Assembly: GCF_018882095.1 (NCBI RefSeq)
Contig: NZ_JACVPD010000001.1
Span: forward strand, 558,001 to 622,000
DNA from: Polynucleobacter sp. CS-Odin-A6
Lineage (GTDB): Bacteria > Pseudomonadota > Gammaproteobacteria > Burkholderiales > Burkholderiaceae
Direction: 5' to 3'
Length of the DNA stretch: 64,000 nucleotides
Shown here: positions 18,151 through 28,072 of the stretch, in pieces
How the letters are laid out: each line of letters starts with the position of its first letter
How positions within the stretch are numbered: position 1 is the stretch's first letter
The notes under the pieces: generated by a model
Told to the model about the DNA's origin: nothing
The model's input: only the letters and a program-made list of their open reading frames with translations
Databases searched by the model: none
Made by a program: the position numbers and the translations under genes

Positions 18151-18945
18151 TTAAATTGCCACAGGAGCTTTGATGGCTGGATGAGACTCGTATCCAGCAA
18201 TTTCAAAATCTTCGAATTCATAATCAAAGATCGAGTCTGGTTTGCGTAAAATATTGAGCTTAGGCAGAGGATAAAAGTCTCTCGACAACTGGAGATCGAC
18301 TTGCTCTAAATGGTTGCTATAGAGATGGCAGTCACCACCGGTCCACACAAAGTCACCCACTGCTAGATTGCACTGTTGCGCCATCATATGTGTCAATAAA
18401 GCATAGCTAGCGATATTAAAAGGCACGCCTAAGAAAATATCGGCACTGCGTTGATACAGTTGGCAGGATAATTTGCCATCGGCCACATAAAACTGAAAGA
18501 AAGCATGGCAAGGTGCCAAAGCCATGCGGGGGATATCCGCCACATTCCAGGCTGAGACAATCATGCGACGAGAGTCTGGATTCTCTTTAAGAGCCTTGAT
18601 GACCTCGGCAATCTGATCGATATGCTCACCATTAGGGGTCGGCCAAGAACGCCACTGATAGCCATAAATTGGGCCCAGATCACCATCTTCCGCTGCCCAT
18701 TCATTCCAAATGGAAACACCGCGCTCTTTAAGCCAATTGTTGTCGGTACTACCTTTAAGAAACCACAGCAATTCGAGAATGATGGACTTGAGGTGCAGTT
18801 TCTTGGTAGTCACCATTGGAAAGCCATCGGCCAGATTAAAACGCATCTGGTGCCCAAAGATGGAGAGAGTGCCGGTCCCGGTTCTGTCGGCTTTGTGGAC
18901 GCCCTTTGCAAGGACTTCCTTCATGAGATCGTGATATTGATGCAT
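18151..18945 (-). CDS. thyA: Thymidylate synthase
   Basis: Makes dTMP from dUMP using methylene-tetrahydrofolate. It has 264 residues, matching the E. coli length. Seen: [40 protein letters not shown], the active-site Cys in [13 protein letters not shown], and [20 protein letters not shown]. It is first in a thyA-folA operon; the promoter should lie in the 38 bases before the ferredoxin reductase gene or within that gene's 3' end. Confidence 0.99.
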   Translation of the reverse strand: MHQYHDLMKEVLAKGVHKADRTGTGTLSIFGHQMRFNLADGFPMVTTKKLHLKSIILELLWFLKGSTDNNWLKERGVSIWNEWAAEDGDLGPIYGYQWRSWPTPNGEHIDQIAEVIKALKENPDSRRMIVSAWNVADIPRMALAPCHAFFQFYVADGKLSCQLYQRSADIFLGVPFNIASYALLTHMMAQQCNLAVGDFVWTGGDCHLYSNHLEQVDLQLSRDFYPLPKLNILRKPDSIFDYEFEDFEIAGYESHPAIKAPVAI

Positions 18946-18983
18946 CAGTTTATTTAGTCAAATAATTCAGTGATAAAGAGAGC

Positions 18984-20027
18984 TTACTCGAATGTTGCAG
19001 GACTCACCCCGAGTGCTTTATGAAGCTTAGGGGAGGTGGTGGTGTACTGGAGTTGAATCTGCTTTTCTGGAGCTAAGTAAGCTGCTGCAGCAAAAGCGGC
19101 CAAAGCTGCCTCATGAAAGCCCGACAAAATCAGTTTTTTCTTGCCGGGGTAGATATTGATATCCCCCACAGCAAAGATACCGGGGGCACTGGTTTGAAAG
19201 CAGGCAGTGTCCACAGCGATTTGTTTACGATCAATTTCTAGACCCCAGTCTGCAATCGGGCCTAATTTGGGCGAGAGACCATAAAAGAGTAAGAGTGAAT
19301 CTAGTTCAATCTGATGAACTTCGCCATCAATATTAGTGACGGCAATCCCAGTGAGAAGCCCATAATCCGATTCTAGGCCAGTAATTTGGCCAATCAATAA
19401 TTGCATTTCGCCTGCAGCACAAAGGGCGCGCATCTGAGCAACGGATTGAGGTGCTGCTTTGAAATCATCCCGACGATGGATGAGGGTGACACTGGCGGCA
19501 ATGCCAATAAAGTGCAATGCCCAATCAAGTGCTGAATCTCCACCACCACAAATTACAATACGTTTGTTTTTGAATTGCTCTGGGTCTTTAACTCGATAGA
19601 ACACCTGCTGATTTACAAAAGCCTCAATCCCCTCCAGATTCAGAGTTCTTGGTTGAAATGCACCAACTCCAGCTGCAATGAAGACGGTTTTAGTGAGGAA
19701 CTGTTGATCCAGGGATGTGCCAATCAGAAAGCGCCCATCCGCTTGCTTCTCCAGGGTGGAGACCTCTTGGTTTAGATGAAACTGTGGCGCAAATGGCTTG
19801 ATTTGTTTTAAGAGATTGCATACTAACTCTCGGCCCGTGCAAACTGGTATTGCCGGAATGTCGTAGATTGGTTTATCTGGATAGAGCTCAATGCATTGCC
19901 CCCCAATTTCAGGGAGGGAATCAATAACATGCGTTTTAATGTCAAGGAGCCCAAGCTCGAAGACTTGAAAGAGCCCCACTGGACCGGCACCAATAATGAT
20001 TGCATCGGTTTCAATGGGAGAATGCAA
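18984..20027 (-). CDS. Ferredoxin-NADP reductase, thioredoxin-reductase-like type
   Basis: FAD- and NADPH-binding reductase of 347 residues. Seen: FAD motif [34 protein letters not shown] motif [13 protein letters not shown] with [10 protein letters not shown], and the C-terminal FAD motif [19 protein letters not shown]. The CxxC redox pair of true thioredoxin reductases is absent, as expected for the type of ferredoxin reductase found in Bacillus YumC and green sulfur bacteria. It begins one base after the fdxA stop, so it probably serves that ferredoxin. Confidence 0.92.
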   Translation of the reverse strand: MHSPIETDAIIIGAGPVGLFQVFELGLLDIKTHVIDSLPEIGGQCIELYPDKPIYDIPAIPVCTGRELVCNLLKQIKPFAPQFHLNQEVSTLEKQADGRFLIGTSLDQQFLTKTVFIAAGVGAFQPRTLNLEGIEAFVNQQVFYRVKDPEQFKNKRIVICGGGDSALDWALHFIGIAASVTLIHRRDDFKAAPQSVAQMRALCAAGEMQLLIGQITGLESDYGLLTGIAVTNIDGEVHQIELDSLLLFYGLSPKLGPIADWGLEIDRKQIAVDTACFQTSAPGIFAVGDINIYPGKKKLILSGFHEAALAAFAAAAYLAPEKQIQLQYTTTSPKLHKALGVSPATFE

Positions 20028-20028
20028 T

Positions 20029-20352
20029 TTACCTTACCAGTTGATCAAGTTTATTTTTGACGTCTTTCCATTCTTCCGCTTCCGGTAACGAAGCTCTGGA
20101 CTTGGTGATGGATGTCCATGAGGCTGATAAATCCGCATTTAATTGAATAAATGCTTGTTGATCGCCAGGCACATCATCTTCTGCGTAAATAGCGTTGACT
20201 GGGCACTCTGGAACGCATACGGCGCAATCAATACATTCATCAGGATCGATCACTAAAAAATTAGGACCTTCGCGAAAACAGTCGACAGGGCAGACATCAA
20301 CACAGTCAGTGTATTTGCAGCGGATACAAGCTTCAGTAACAACGTAAGTCAT
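20029..20352 (-). CDS. fdxA: Seven-iron ferredoxin FdxA
   Basis: Small electron carrier with one [3Fe-4S] and one [4Fe-4S] cluster. It has 107 residues. Seen: [18 protein letters not shown] and [13 protein letters not shown]. Cys9 and Cys17 match the Azotobacter FdI ligands with an offset of one, and the C-terminal helical extension is present. It is first in a two-gene operon with the ferredoxin-NADP reductase, and divergent from the 2-hydroxyacid dehydrogenase gene with a 119-base shared promoter region. Confidence 0.96.
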   Translation of the reverse strand: MTYVVTEACIRCKYTDCVDVCPVDCFREGPNFLVIDPDECIDCAVCVPECPVNAIYAEDDVPGDQQAFIQLNADLSASWTSITKSRASLPEAEEWKDVKNKLDQLVR

Positions 20353-20471
20353 GATGGTTTAAAGGTGTAGAGCCCAGATAAATGGACTTCAGGTTGTAAA
20401 AGGACGATTTTAGCTGAATCAGCTCCTTTTTTCAGGCATAAAGTTCAATTTAGTTGAGGTAAAGTCTCGTT

Positions 20472-21485
20472 ATGACTACCCAACACAACACCACCAATCC
20501 AGCCCATAAACCCAAAATTCTGGTTGCTAGAGCCATATTTCCTGAGGCGCTAGCTAAACTAGAGGAATCTTTTGAGGTGCGCTCTAACCAGTCCGACAAA
20601 ATTTTCACCCCCGAAGAGCTTCAAAAGGCACTTTCAGATGTGGAGGGTGCCCTTGTTGCCGGTAGCGAACGAATTGATGCCATCGCCCTCTCCGAGGCTA
20701 AAAATTTAAAGATAGTGGCCAATATCTCAGTGGGATACAACAATTTTGATGTTCCGGCTATCACTGCCGCTGGGGTGATGGCTACTAATACTCCTGATGT
20801 TCTTACCGACACTACTGCTGATTTTGGGTTTGCTTTACTGATGGCCACCGCCCGACGGATTACTGAATCTGAGCATTGGGTGAGAGCGGGAAAATGGGAT
20901 CAGTGGTCGATTGTGAATAACCCATTAGGTATGGATTTGCATCACAGCACTGTGGGCATTATTGGCATGGGGCGGATTGGCCAAGGCATTGCAAAGCGCG
21001 CACTTGGTTTTGGTATGAAGGTGGTGTATCACAATCGTAGCCGCTTATCTCCCGAGGATGAAAAAGCATGTGGAGCAAGTTATGTCTCCAAGGAGGAATT
21101 ACTCCGTACCGCGGATCATGTTGTCTTAGTTTTGCCTTACACCCCTCAAAATCATCATACGATTGGTGCATCAGAAATTGCCCTGATGAAGCCCACTGCG
21201 ACCCTGATTAATATTGCTCGCGGTGGCATTGTGGATGATCTCGCCTTAGCCAACGCATTACAAGGCGGTAAGATCTTTGCTGCTGGCTTAGATGTTTTCG
21301 AGGGCGAGCCTCAGGTGCACCCAGAATTACTCAAGTGCAGCAATATCGTGTTGGCCCCTCACATTGCGAGCGCTACAGAGAAAACCCGCAGAGCGATGGT
21401 GGACCTCGCCATTGAAAATTTACAAGCCGCGTTGGCAGGCAAGAAACCCCCAAGCTTAATTAATGCGGAAGTGTTTCAGGATTAA
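20472..21485 (+). CDS. D-2-hydroxyacid dehydrogenase (glyoxylate/hydroxypyruvate reductase-like)
   Basis: NAD(P)-dependent reductase of 337 residues, most like GhrB. Seen: VANISVGYNNFDVPA, the Rossmann motif GIIGMGRIGQGIAKRA, and the catalytic triad in INIARGGIVDD (Arg), GLDVFEGEPQVHPE (Glu) and NIVLAPHIASATEKTRRAM (His). Arg in the strand after the Rossmann Gly motif (HNRSRLSPEDE) suggests NADPH use. A strong hairpin follows the stop. Confidence 0.9.
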   Translation: MTTQHNTTNPAHKPKILVARAIFPEALAKLEESFEVRSNQSDKIFTPEELQKALSDVEGALVAGSERIDAIALSEAKNLKIVANISVGYNNFDVPAITAAGVMATNTPDVLTDTTADFGFALLMATARRITESEHWVRAGKWDQWSIVNNPLGMDLHHSTVGIIGMGRIGQGIAKRALGFGMKVVYHNRSRLSPEDEKACGASYVSKEELLRTADHVVLVLPYTPQNHHTIGASEIALMKPTATLINIARGGIVDDLALANALQGGKIFAAGLDVFEGEPQVHPELLKCSNIVLAPHIASATEKTRRAMVDLAIENLQAALAGKKPPSLINAEVFQD

Positions 21486-21503
21486 AAGCGGACTACAGAA
21501 ACC

Positions 21504-21543
21504 AATCGAAGTCGACTAAAAAATTAGTCAGCTTCGATTTCTT
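21504..21543. terminator. Hairpin terminator shared by two convergent genes
   Basis: AATCGAAG at 21504-21511 pairs with CTTCGATT at 21532-21539, and GACTAA (21514-21519) pairs with TTAGTC (21524-21529) inside it, followed by TCTTC. It overlaps the last codons of the minus-strand membrane gene and can serve the plus-strand dehydrogenase gene. Confidence 0.65.
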
Positions 21544-21817
21544 CTGGAAGCTCTCTCAGGGCGAGTTCGATGCCACCAAATCTGCCCGCAACCCAGTTGT
21601 AGACTTTACAAGCAATCCAGAGCAAAGCAAAACCGAGTAGGGCATTGAGTATCAATGCTGAAAGTACTGTAAATCCCGGGATAGAGCCATCACGAATGAA
21701 GGCTACAAATAGGGCTAACAAGACAATGGGAAAAGAGAAGCAGAGATAAACCAAAACCAGGGTTTTGGCGGTATGCATTGGATCTACGAAGGTAATTTCT
21801 TTTTTGGTGAGTTTCAT
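21524..21817 (-). CDS. Small membrane protein downstream of moeA, function unknown
   Basis: A 97-residue protein with two hydrophobic segments (TLVLVYLCFSFPIVLLALFV and ALILNALLGFALLWIACKV) and a short acidic tail ending ELPEEIEAD. I use the ATG at 21817; a TTG nine bases upstream is in frame. It begins 11 bases after the moeA stop, so it is probably the last gene of the moaA-mobA-moeA transcript. I do not recognise the family and infer no function beyond membrane location. Confidence 0.65.
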   Translation of the reverse strand: MKLTKKEITFVDPMHTAKTLVLVYLCFSFPIVLLALFVAFIRDGSIPGFTVLSALILNALLGFALLWIACKVYNWVAGRFGGIELALRELPEEIEAD

Positions 21818-21828
21818 GGAGTGCAATC

Positions 21829-23151
21829 TTAAAGCAGTCCGTCAAAAAGTGCTACATCTACCCACTCTCCCTCAGCAACATTGCCTTGGTCATGAGGCAG
21901 GATGACGAAGCAATTTGCTTCACTCATTGATCGCAGAATTCCAGCACCCTGACTACCAGTGAGTTTGACTGTGGGCTTTCCGTCTATCCCGCGACCCAAA
22001 ATAGCCCGCTGAAATTCCGTACGACCGGGCTTTTTGCGAATCGCCACCTCAGAAATGGCCTGGGTCAGCGGTGGTTCGGTCTGATTTGCACCATTCAGCT
22101 GTAACAGGGCGGAGCGCACAAATTGGTAAAAGGTCACCATCACTGCTACTGGATTTCCAGGTAAACCAAAGAAGAGGGTTTTTCGGCCGGAGGGTTGGGC
22201 TGGCTTCAACATTCCGAAAGCCATAGGGCGTCCCGGCCGCATCGCAATTTTCCAAAAACCCACATCGCCCAGTTCTTGCATGATTTGCTTAGTAAAGTCT
22301 ACCTCACCAACCGACACACCGCCTGACGAGATGAGCACATCTGCTTTGGAAGCTGCCTCTAAAAATGCCGCCTTAAGAGAGGCAGGGTCATCGCGCACAA
22401 TGCCGCAGTCTATGATTTCTAGATTCAGTCGGTTGAGAAGGCCAGTCAGACTGTAGCGATTGCTGTCATAAATGCTGCCCGCATCTAAGGCTTGCCCTAG
22501 AGGGCGCAATTCATCTCCTGATGACAGAATGGCTACCTTGAGTTTGCGGCGTACTTGAAGTTTGGCAATACCTAAGGAAGCGGCGAGACCAAGATCGGAA
22601 GGTCGCAATAGCCGACCTGCAGTAATGGCTGCTTTATCTCTGGTTAAATCTTCGCCGCGTAAACGTCGGTTTTCACCGCGCTTCACTTGATTTTGTTTGA
22701 GGCTGACAATTGAATCATCTGCAGATTTGGTTAATTCCTGAGGAATCACGGTATCGCAGCCATGAGGCATGAGTGCGCCAGTCATGATCTTAAGGCATTC
22801 GCCCTGAGCAATTTTTCCTTCATAGGGCTTACCGGCATAGGCAGTGCCCACTACCTTGAGGGTCATGATGTTCTCACTCTCACTCAGGCAATCCCCATTC
22901 AATGCAAAGCCATCCATCGCGGAGTTATCAGCTGCAGGGACGTCGATAGGGGAAAGCAAATCTTCTGCCAGAATGCGGTTAATTGCCTGGTCAAGCGGAA
23001 TAGATTCAATGTCACTCGCATGATTGAGTTTGCAAGACTCTTGCAGTATTTCATTGACGAGATTAGAGATGGCCTTGCGAGCTTCATCGACATGAAGTGA
23101 GGCTGTCAAGAGAATCGGGCTATTCGGAGAGTGTTTGATTAAATCAGTCAT
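21829..23151 (-). CDS. moeA: Molybdopterin molybdenumtransferase
   Basis: Inserts molybdate into adenylated molybdopterin. It has 440 residues. Seen: ILAEDLLSPIDVPAADNSAMDGFAL near the N-terminus, IMTGALMPHGCDTVIPQE, and the MPT-binding domain with ISSGGVSVGEVDF and FFGLPGNPVAVMVTF. Its start overlaps the mobA stop by four bases (ATGA), so translation is coupled. It works with MogA, encoded about 8 kb away. Confidence 0.97.
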   Translation of the reverse strand: MTDLIKHSPNSPILLTASLHVDEARKAISNLVNEILQESCKLNHASDIESIPLDQAINRILAEDLLSPIDVPAADNSAMDGFALNGDCLSESENIMTLKVVGTAYAGKPYEGKIAQGECLKIMTGALMPHGCDTVIPQELTKSADDSIVSLKQNQVKRGENRRLRGEDLTRDKAAITAGRLLRPSDLGLAASLGIAKLQVRRKLKVAILSSGDELRPLGQALDAGSIYDSNRYSLTGLLNRLNLEIIDCGIVRDDPASLKAAFLEAASKADVLISSGGVSVGEVDFTKQIMQELGDVGFWKIAMRPGRPMAFGMLKPAQPSGRKTLFFGLPGNPVAVMVTFYQFVRSALLQLNGANQTEPPLTQAISEVAIRKKPGRTEFQRAILGRGIDGKPTVKLTGSQGAGILRSMSEANCFVILPHDQGNVAEGEWVDVALFDGLL

Positions 23152-23753
23152 GACGATACTTCTTCTAGGGCGGCTAACTCTTCTGGCGTATTCACATTCG
23201 CAAATGCTAGTGGATGGTCGAACACCACCGTTCCAGACTGCACTGTTTTAAACCAGCGATCAATCTTTAGATCACCCTTGCTTAAAAAAGCATTCAAGGA
23301 ATCTTGAAGATCATTGCGCATTAAACAGAAAACCGGTTGAGCCCAAATCTTTCCATCAGCCTCTCTTGAGGATGCGTAAACTAATTCTAAATTCTGTTGT
23401 TCTAGTTCCGCTGCCATCTTTTCTGCAAGATTAGTTGGCAATAAAGGGGAGTCACAAGGGGAGGTTAGCAAGTAGGGTGTCTGGCAATGCTTCAGACCGA
23501 CTGAGAAGCCGGCTAATGGACCAGAGAAATCAGGGGTTTCATCCATCAGTACTGGGTAGCCGTAATGTGAGTACTTCGTAATGCTGCGGTTCGCATTAAT
23601 CAGAATCGTGCTGACTTGAGGTTTCAAACGATTAATAGCTAACTCAATGAGTGGCTTGCCATGAAAAGGAATTAAACCTTTATCGATACCACCCATTCTC
23701 TGAGCGCGGCCACCCGCCAAAATGAGTCCAGTGATTTGATTTGCAGTAATCAT
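23148..23753 (-). CDS. mobA: Molybdenum cofactor guanylyltransferase
   Basis: Adds GMP to molybdenum cofactor to form the bis-MGD used by DMSO-reductase-family enzymes. It has 201 residues. Seen: the nucleotidyltransferase motif GLILAGGRAQRMGGIDKGLIP, the metal-site region DETPDFSGPLAG, and TSPCDSPLLP. The start shares one base with the moaA stop (TGATG) and the end overlaps moeA. Its presence implies at least one MGD-dependent enzyme elsewhere in the genome. Confidence 0.95.
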   Translation of the reverse strand: MITANQITGLILAGGRAQRMGGIDKGLIPFHGKPLIELAINRLKPQVSTILINANRSITKYSHYGYPVLMDETPDFSGPLAGFSVGLKHCQTPYLLTSPCDSPLLPTNLAEKMAAELEQQNLELVYASSREADGKIWAQPVFCLMRNDLQDSLNAFLSKGDLKIDRWFKTVQSGTVVFDHPLAFANVNTPEELAALEEVSS

Positions 23754-24862
23754 CAGCCGCCGATATAAGACATCTCTACTTTTCGGGTATTTGACATTGC
23801 CGTGTTGGATCCCCGAATTTCTGAATAGTGATCATCGCGGACTGCCCAGGTACTCATAATGACATTTGCAATTTCTAAATCACTTTTGTTTGCGCGCAGC
23901 AGTGTTTTGAAATCAAACCCTTTATTTGCAAACAAGCAAAGGTACATCTGCCCATCTGTTGAAATGCGCGCACGCGTGCACTCATGACAAAAGGTTTGGG
24001 TGACGCTGGAAATAAAACCAATTTCTCCAGAGCCGTCGACGTAGCGCCAGCGTTGAGCAACTTCACCAGGATAATTCGCCTCGAGAGCTTCTATCGGAAA
24101 GACGGCATTAATTCGGGCAACTACGTCTTTTGAAGGAAGAACTTGTGACATATCCCAGCCATTAGAGCTGCCCACATCCATAAATTCAATAAAGCGCAAT
24201 GTAATGCCAGTGCCTTTAAAGTGCTTGGCCATCGCAATAATTTCTTGGTCGTTAGTACCCTTCTTCACAACCATATTCACTTTGAGATTGGTAAAGCCAG
24301 CCTCTTGGGCTGCGGCAATGCCATCGAGTACATCGGTTACTGGAAAATCCACATCATTCATCTTTTTGAAGATGTCATCATTAAGACCATCAAGGCTGAT
24401 AGTGAGTCGATGCAGGCCTGCAGCTTTTAATGCAAGAGCCTTCTTACGCAAAATGCTGCCGTTGGTAGTCAGTGTTAAATCTAGAGCTTGATCTGAAGTC
24501 GTCCGAATCTTTGCCAGCATTTCGACAAGCACCTCGAGATTTTTTCGAAGCAAAGGTTCGCCACCGGTAAGGCGAATTTTCTCAACCCCAAGTGAGGCGA
24601 AGATACTAGTTAACCGAGTGATTTCCTCAAAGCTGAGTAACTCTTGATGAGCAAGGTAAGGGTAATTCGTATCAAAGATTTCCTTTGGCATACAGTAAGT
24701 GCAGCGGAAATTACATCGATCGGTGACGGAGATACGTAAGTCACGCAGTGGTCGTCCACGACTATCTCTAGTGGAGGCACTAGCGGGCATGAGCTGTCCC
24801 GGAATAGACGGTGTCAGGCCTTTGCCTTCATCTAAACGGATGGGGATGACTTTTTCAACCAT
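23753..24862 (-). CDS. moaA: GTP 3',8-cyclase (molybdenum cofactor biosynthesis)
   Basis: Radical-SAM enzyme for the first step of molybdopterin synthesis. It has 369 residues. Seen: the radical-SAM cluster motif CNFRCTYC, the C-terminal cluster motif beginning [10 protein letters not shown] with its third Cys in MYLCLF, and the C-terminal Gly-Gly (SYIGG) required for activity. An N-terminal extension of about 40 residues precedes the usual start of homology, so a shorter start is possible. It is first of the moaA-mobA-moeA operon. The 82-base gap upstream shows no element I recognise as a Moco riboswitch. Confidence 0.96.
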   Translation of the reverse strand: MVEKVIPIRLDEGKGLTPSIPGQLMPASASTRDSRGRPLRDLRISVTDRCNFRCTYCMPKEIFDTNYPYLAHQELLSFEEITRLTSIFASLGVEKIRLTGGEPLLRKNLEVLVEMLAKIRTTSDQALDLTLTTNGSILRKKALALKAAGLHRLTISLDGLNDDIFKKMNDVDFPVTDVLDGIAAAQEAGFTNLKVNMVVKKGTNDQEIIAMAKHFKGTGITLRFIEFMDVGSSNGWDMSQVLPSKDVVARINAVFPIEALEANYPGEVAQRWRYVDGSGEIGFISSVTQTFCHECTRARISTDGQMYLCLFANKGFDFKTLLRANKSDLEIANVIMSTWAVRDDHYSEIRGSNTAMSNTRKVEMSYIGG

Positions 24863-24944
24863 GAGTAATTATGGCTGTGAAACGGTGTTTCTGCCAAACT
24901 GCCAAATATCCTTATGAGATAAATAGCAGTCTGGAGAAATCGCT

Positions 24945-27611
24945 TTATACCGTTTTTTCTTGGCCGCCAGTTTCAACTAAAACCATTGGACCATTTTGTA
25001 AGCTTACTGGTGCCTTGGGTGTTCTGCCCATCGGCACAATTTCTGGTTCTGCTTGGATTTGTGATTGTGCTTCCTGGTGCTTGCTAGAGTCTGTTGCTAC
25101 CCAGACCATACCGGCAGACTGAACTACGCTATGCAACGGTGTTTCCTCTAGCGCCTGGAAGGCAACCTTTGGAAGCTCAGGCATCGGCTTGGCAATCACT
25201 TCAATCGCTGGTGTTAGTGCACTTACAGTCTGTGGAGCAGTTTCTGCAGAGTTACTAGCTGGGCGATTACTTTGACGCGGGGCACGTTGCTCTTTAGACT
25301 CTCTTGGCTCGCGTGGAGTTCTTTCTCTTACTTCGTTGGTAACTGCTGGTGTAGAAGTTACGGCATTGCCAAAACTCTCAGCAATATTCTGAATGGGCAT
25401 GGAAGCAGATGCTCCAGCCATTCCTGCTGGTGGTCCAGAGAACGTAGTTACTTCTGAAACAACGGCAGCAATTGCTGCATCACCGTTCGCATCTGTGCGT
25501 TCACCACGTTGACCACGACCACGACCACGACGATTACGACCACGACCACGAGGCTCGTTAACATCTGCACCTGGAGCAGTTTCAGAACCCGGTGCAGCCT
25601 CAGTAGCTGGAGTTACCGCAGCTTGATTTTCTGGTTTCGGGTTTTGATTATTTTGATTGCGATTACTGTTGCGGTTACGGCCGTCTTGACGGCCTCTACC
25701 GGCACCCGCTTCGCGTGGTGTACTTGTACCCTCTGTGCCTGCTGCTGTACCTTCCGCTGGACGCTCACCACGATCGTTGCGTTCACCACGACGACCACGA
25801 TTGCGGTTATTGCCACTGCTACTGCCATTGCGATTGTTTTGATTGCGACCACGTGGAGCACTTGGAGCAGGCTTTACTTCTGGCGCTGGTGATGAAGAGA
25901 ACAGGTTCTTAATAAATCCAAAGAATCCGCCAGCGCTAGCAGTTTCGCCGCTTGCTTGCTCAACACGTGCAGGGCGCGGCTGACTTACTGGGGCTGGTGC
26001 ATTTGGGGTAATGCCTTTTACTGCAGCCTCTGGACGGACTCTAACTTCCGCGTCCTTACGGCTCACGGCAGTATCAGTCTCTAGCTCACGCGCAGCTTCT
26101 TCAGCCATTACATAACTTGCCTTTTGATCGTCAAGACGGGGATCATCATGACGTAAACGCTCTAGTTTGTAATGGGGTGTTTCTAAATGCTTATTTGGAA
26201 CCATTAAGACATTGACTTTGAAGCGGGACTCAATCTTGATCACTTCAGCGCGCTTCTCATTTAATAAGAAAGCAGCTACTTCGACTGGAACTTGTGTGTG
26301 AATAGCGGCTGTGTTTTCTTTCATTGCCTCTTCTTGAATGATGCGCAAGACTTGCAATGCAGAGGATTCGGTATCGCGGATATGGCCAGTGCCGTTACAG
26401 CGAGGGCAAGTCACGTGACTACCTTCGGACAGGGCAGGGCGCAAGCGCTGGCGAGACATTTCCATCAGACCAAACTTGGAAATCTTACCCATCTGAACGC
26501 GTGCACGATCATGACGCAAAGCATCGCGTAAGCGATTCTCCACATCCTTTTGTGCCTTGCTGGATTCCATATCAATAAAGTCGATGACGATGAGTCCGCC
26601 TAAGTCACGTAAACGTGCTTGACGGGCAATTTCATCGGCTGCTTCTAAGTTGGTGCGGGTAGCGGTCTCTTCAATGTCAGAGCCACGGGTTGCGCGTGCG
26701 GAGTTCACGTCCACTGAAACCAAGGCTTCGGTGTGGTCAATGACGATTGCGCCACCAGATGGCAACGGCACTGTACGTGAGTAAGCTGTTTCAATTTGGT
26801 GCTCAATTTGGAAGCGAGAGAACAAGGGCACATCGTCCTGATAACGCTTTACTCTTGGCAAGTTATCCGGCATCACTACCGACATAAATGCAGCAGCTTG
26901 TTCGTAGATGTCATCAGTATCGATGAGGATCTCGCCGATATCTGGCTGGAAGTAGTCCCGAATCGCACGGATGACTAAACTGGACTCGAGGTAAATTAAT
27001 AGTGGTGCAGAGTTGCCTTTGGCGGCTTCATCAATTGCAGTCCACAACTGCATGAGATAGCTTAAGTCCCACTGTAATTCAGTGGCATCACGGCCAATAC
27101 CAGCAGTACGAGCAATGATGCTCATGCCATCGGGTATGTTGAGTTGGGACATCGCATCACGCAGTTCTTGACGGTCTTCACCTTCAATACGACGAGAAAC
27201 ACCGCCTCCACGGGGGTTATTTGGCATTAATACCAAATAGCGACCTGCCAGGGATACAAAAGAAGTGAGGGCAGCGCCTTTTTGGCCACGCTCTTCTTTT
27301 TCTACCTGAACAATGATTTCTTGGCCTTCGCGTAGTGCTTCTTTAATAGAGGCATTACGGACATCAACACCCTCTTTAAAGTAGGTGCGGGCAACTTCTT
27401 TAAATGGCAGGAAGCCATGACGTTCTTCGCCGTAATTGACAAAGCAAGCTTCGAGCGAGGGCTCAATGCGAGTAATAACACCTTTGTAAATATTGCCTTT
27501 GCGTTGTTCACGACCGGCAGCTTCGATATCGATATCAATGAGTTTTTGACCATCGACGATGGCAACTCGCAACTCTTCTTGTTGAGTTGCATTAAATAAC
27601 ATTCGTTTCAT
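24945..27611 (-). CDS. rne: Ribonuclease E
   Basis: Main endoribonuclease and degradosome scaffold, 888 residues. The catalytic half (about 1-510) shows [24 protein letters not shown], the S1 domain, the 5'-sensor region, the two metal-binding Asp regions ([14 protein letters not shown] and [10 protein letters not shown]) and the Zn-link CPRCNGTGH. The C-terminal 380 residues are low-complexity and disordered-looking, rich in Arg, Gly, Asn and Pro, with [17 protein letters not shown] clusters (RNA-binding character). A short conserved-looking motif, [13 protein letters not shown], lies near the end. AGGAG lies nine bases before the ATG. The gene is divergent from rluC across a 461-base gap, as in E. 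coli, and has a predicted leader of about 370 nt. Confidence 0.98.
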   Translation of the reverse strand: MKRMLFNATQQEELRVAIVDGQKLIDIDIEAAGREQRKGNIYKGVITRIEPSLEACFVNYGEERHGFLPFKEVARTYFKEGVDVRNASIKEALREGQEIIVQVEKEERGQKGAALTSFVSLAGRYLVLMPNNPRGGGVSRRIEGEDRQELRDAMSQLNIPDGMSIIARTAGIGRDATELQWDLSYLMQLWTAIDEAAKGNSAPLLIYLESSLVIRAIRDYFQPDIGEILIDTDDIYEQAAAFMSVVMPDNLPRVKRYQDDVPLFSRFQIEHQIETAYSRTVPLPSGGAIVIDHTEALVSVDVNSARATRGSDIEETATRTNLEAADEIARQARLRDLGGLIVIDFIDMESSKAQKDVENRLRDALRHDRARVQMGKISKFGLMEMSRQRLRPALSEGSHVTCPRCNGTGHIRDTESSALQVLRIIQEEAMKENTAAIHTQVPVEVAAFLLNEKRAEVIKIESRFKVNVLMVPNKHLETPHYKLERLRHDDPRLDDQKASYVMAEEAARELETDTAVSRKDAEVRVRPEAAVKGITPNAPAPVSQPRPARVEQASGETASAGGFFGFIKNLFSSSPAPEVKPAPSAPRGRNQNNRNGSSSGNNRNRGRRGERNDRGERPAEGTAAGTEGTSTPREAGAGRGRQDGRNRNSNRNQNNQNPKPENQAAVTPATEAAPGSETAPGADVNEPRGRGRNRRGRGRGQRGERTDANGDAAIAAVVSEVTTFSGPPAGMAGASASMPIQNIAESFGNAVTSTPAVTNEVRERTPREPRESKEQRAPRQSNRPASNSAETAPQTVSALTPAIEVIAKPMPELPKVAFQALEETPLHSVVQSAGMVWVATDSSKHQEAQSQIQAEPEIVPMGRTPKAPVSLQNGPMVLVETGGQEKTV
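25500..25860 (-). repeat. Low-complexity Arg/Gly/Asn-coding repeats within rne
   Basis: The plus strand reads as repeated CGACCACGACCACGA-type units, coding on the minus strand for RGRGR/RRGRG and RNNRNGSS runs of the RNase E C-terminal half. It produces long spurious frames (poly-Thr and others) on the plus strand. Such regions often vary in length between strains. Confidence 0.7.
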
Positions 27612-28072
27612 AACACTCTCCTAGTGGGGAGTGCGTCGTTGCGCGCTGCGTTAGGGACAAGTTAGAACCGCTTGGGGCATAACCCATTGGCGGCTTTGGA
27701 GTGTGGAACAAACTTATCCAGGCATTTTTTGCCTGGCACACCGAGTTCAATGTAAGTTAAACCGGTGCCACACTTGACGATCGCCGCAGAGACCTCCTTT
27801 AGGTCATCAATGCAGGCGCGCGCCTGGAAACTGTCTTCTAATCGCGGGTCGCGGCATACGGCACACTAACCCTGCGCCTCATTACAACGGGGGAGGGGCA
27901 ACCCCGGGAGTCTATTAAGGGCGACTCCAAGCTCCACGAGCTTAACCTGAATCAGGCCAGTCTCGGGCCAATAAATTGGCTAGAGCGTTGATTATACGGC
28001 ACAAGTTGAATGACAATGGGGTATTGTTAAGTCCCTTGTCACCCCTTTACTGGTTGGCAAGAGCGTTAAATC
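27612..28072 (-). promoter_or_regulatory. Long rne leader and divergent rne/rluC promoter region
   Basis: A 461-base gap without a gene. On the minus strand a perfect TATAAT -10 lies at 27991-27996 (-35 weak), giving a predicted start near 27984 and an rne leader of about 370 nt. The leader contains several inverted repeats: CCAGGC/GCCTGG around A/T-rich loop bases (27719-27736), GACCT/AGGTC (27791-27805) enclosing a perfect Shine-Dalgarno-like AAAGGAGGT, and GACTCC/GGAGTC-type arms near 27906-27928. In E. coli the 361-nt rne leader mediates feedback control by RNase E. The rluC promoter should lie at the right-hand end. Confidence 0.65.
27991..27996 (-). promoter_or_regulatory. Predicted -10 box of the rne promoter
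   Basis: TATAAT on the minus strand, perfect match. The best -35 candidates (TTGTCA with a 14-base spacer, or weaker hexamers at 16-17) are not strong. It predicts transcription from about 27984. Confidence 0.55.

Noticed and set aside
24863..24944. Molybdenum cofactor riboswitch before moaA
   Set aside because: The gap is only 82 bases, shared with the rne 3' end, and I see none of the expected conserved stems.
25509..25892. Plus-strand open frame rich in Thr opposite rne
   Set aside because: It is the antisense of the low-complexity Arg/Gly/Asn codons of RNase E. It has no ribosome binding site and its composition follows from the repeat.
27612..28000. RNase P RNA, tmRNA or 6S RNA in the rne-rluC gap
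   Set aside because: None of the conserved sequences I know for these RNAs is present on either strand. A structured rne leader explains the stretch better.
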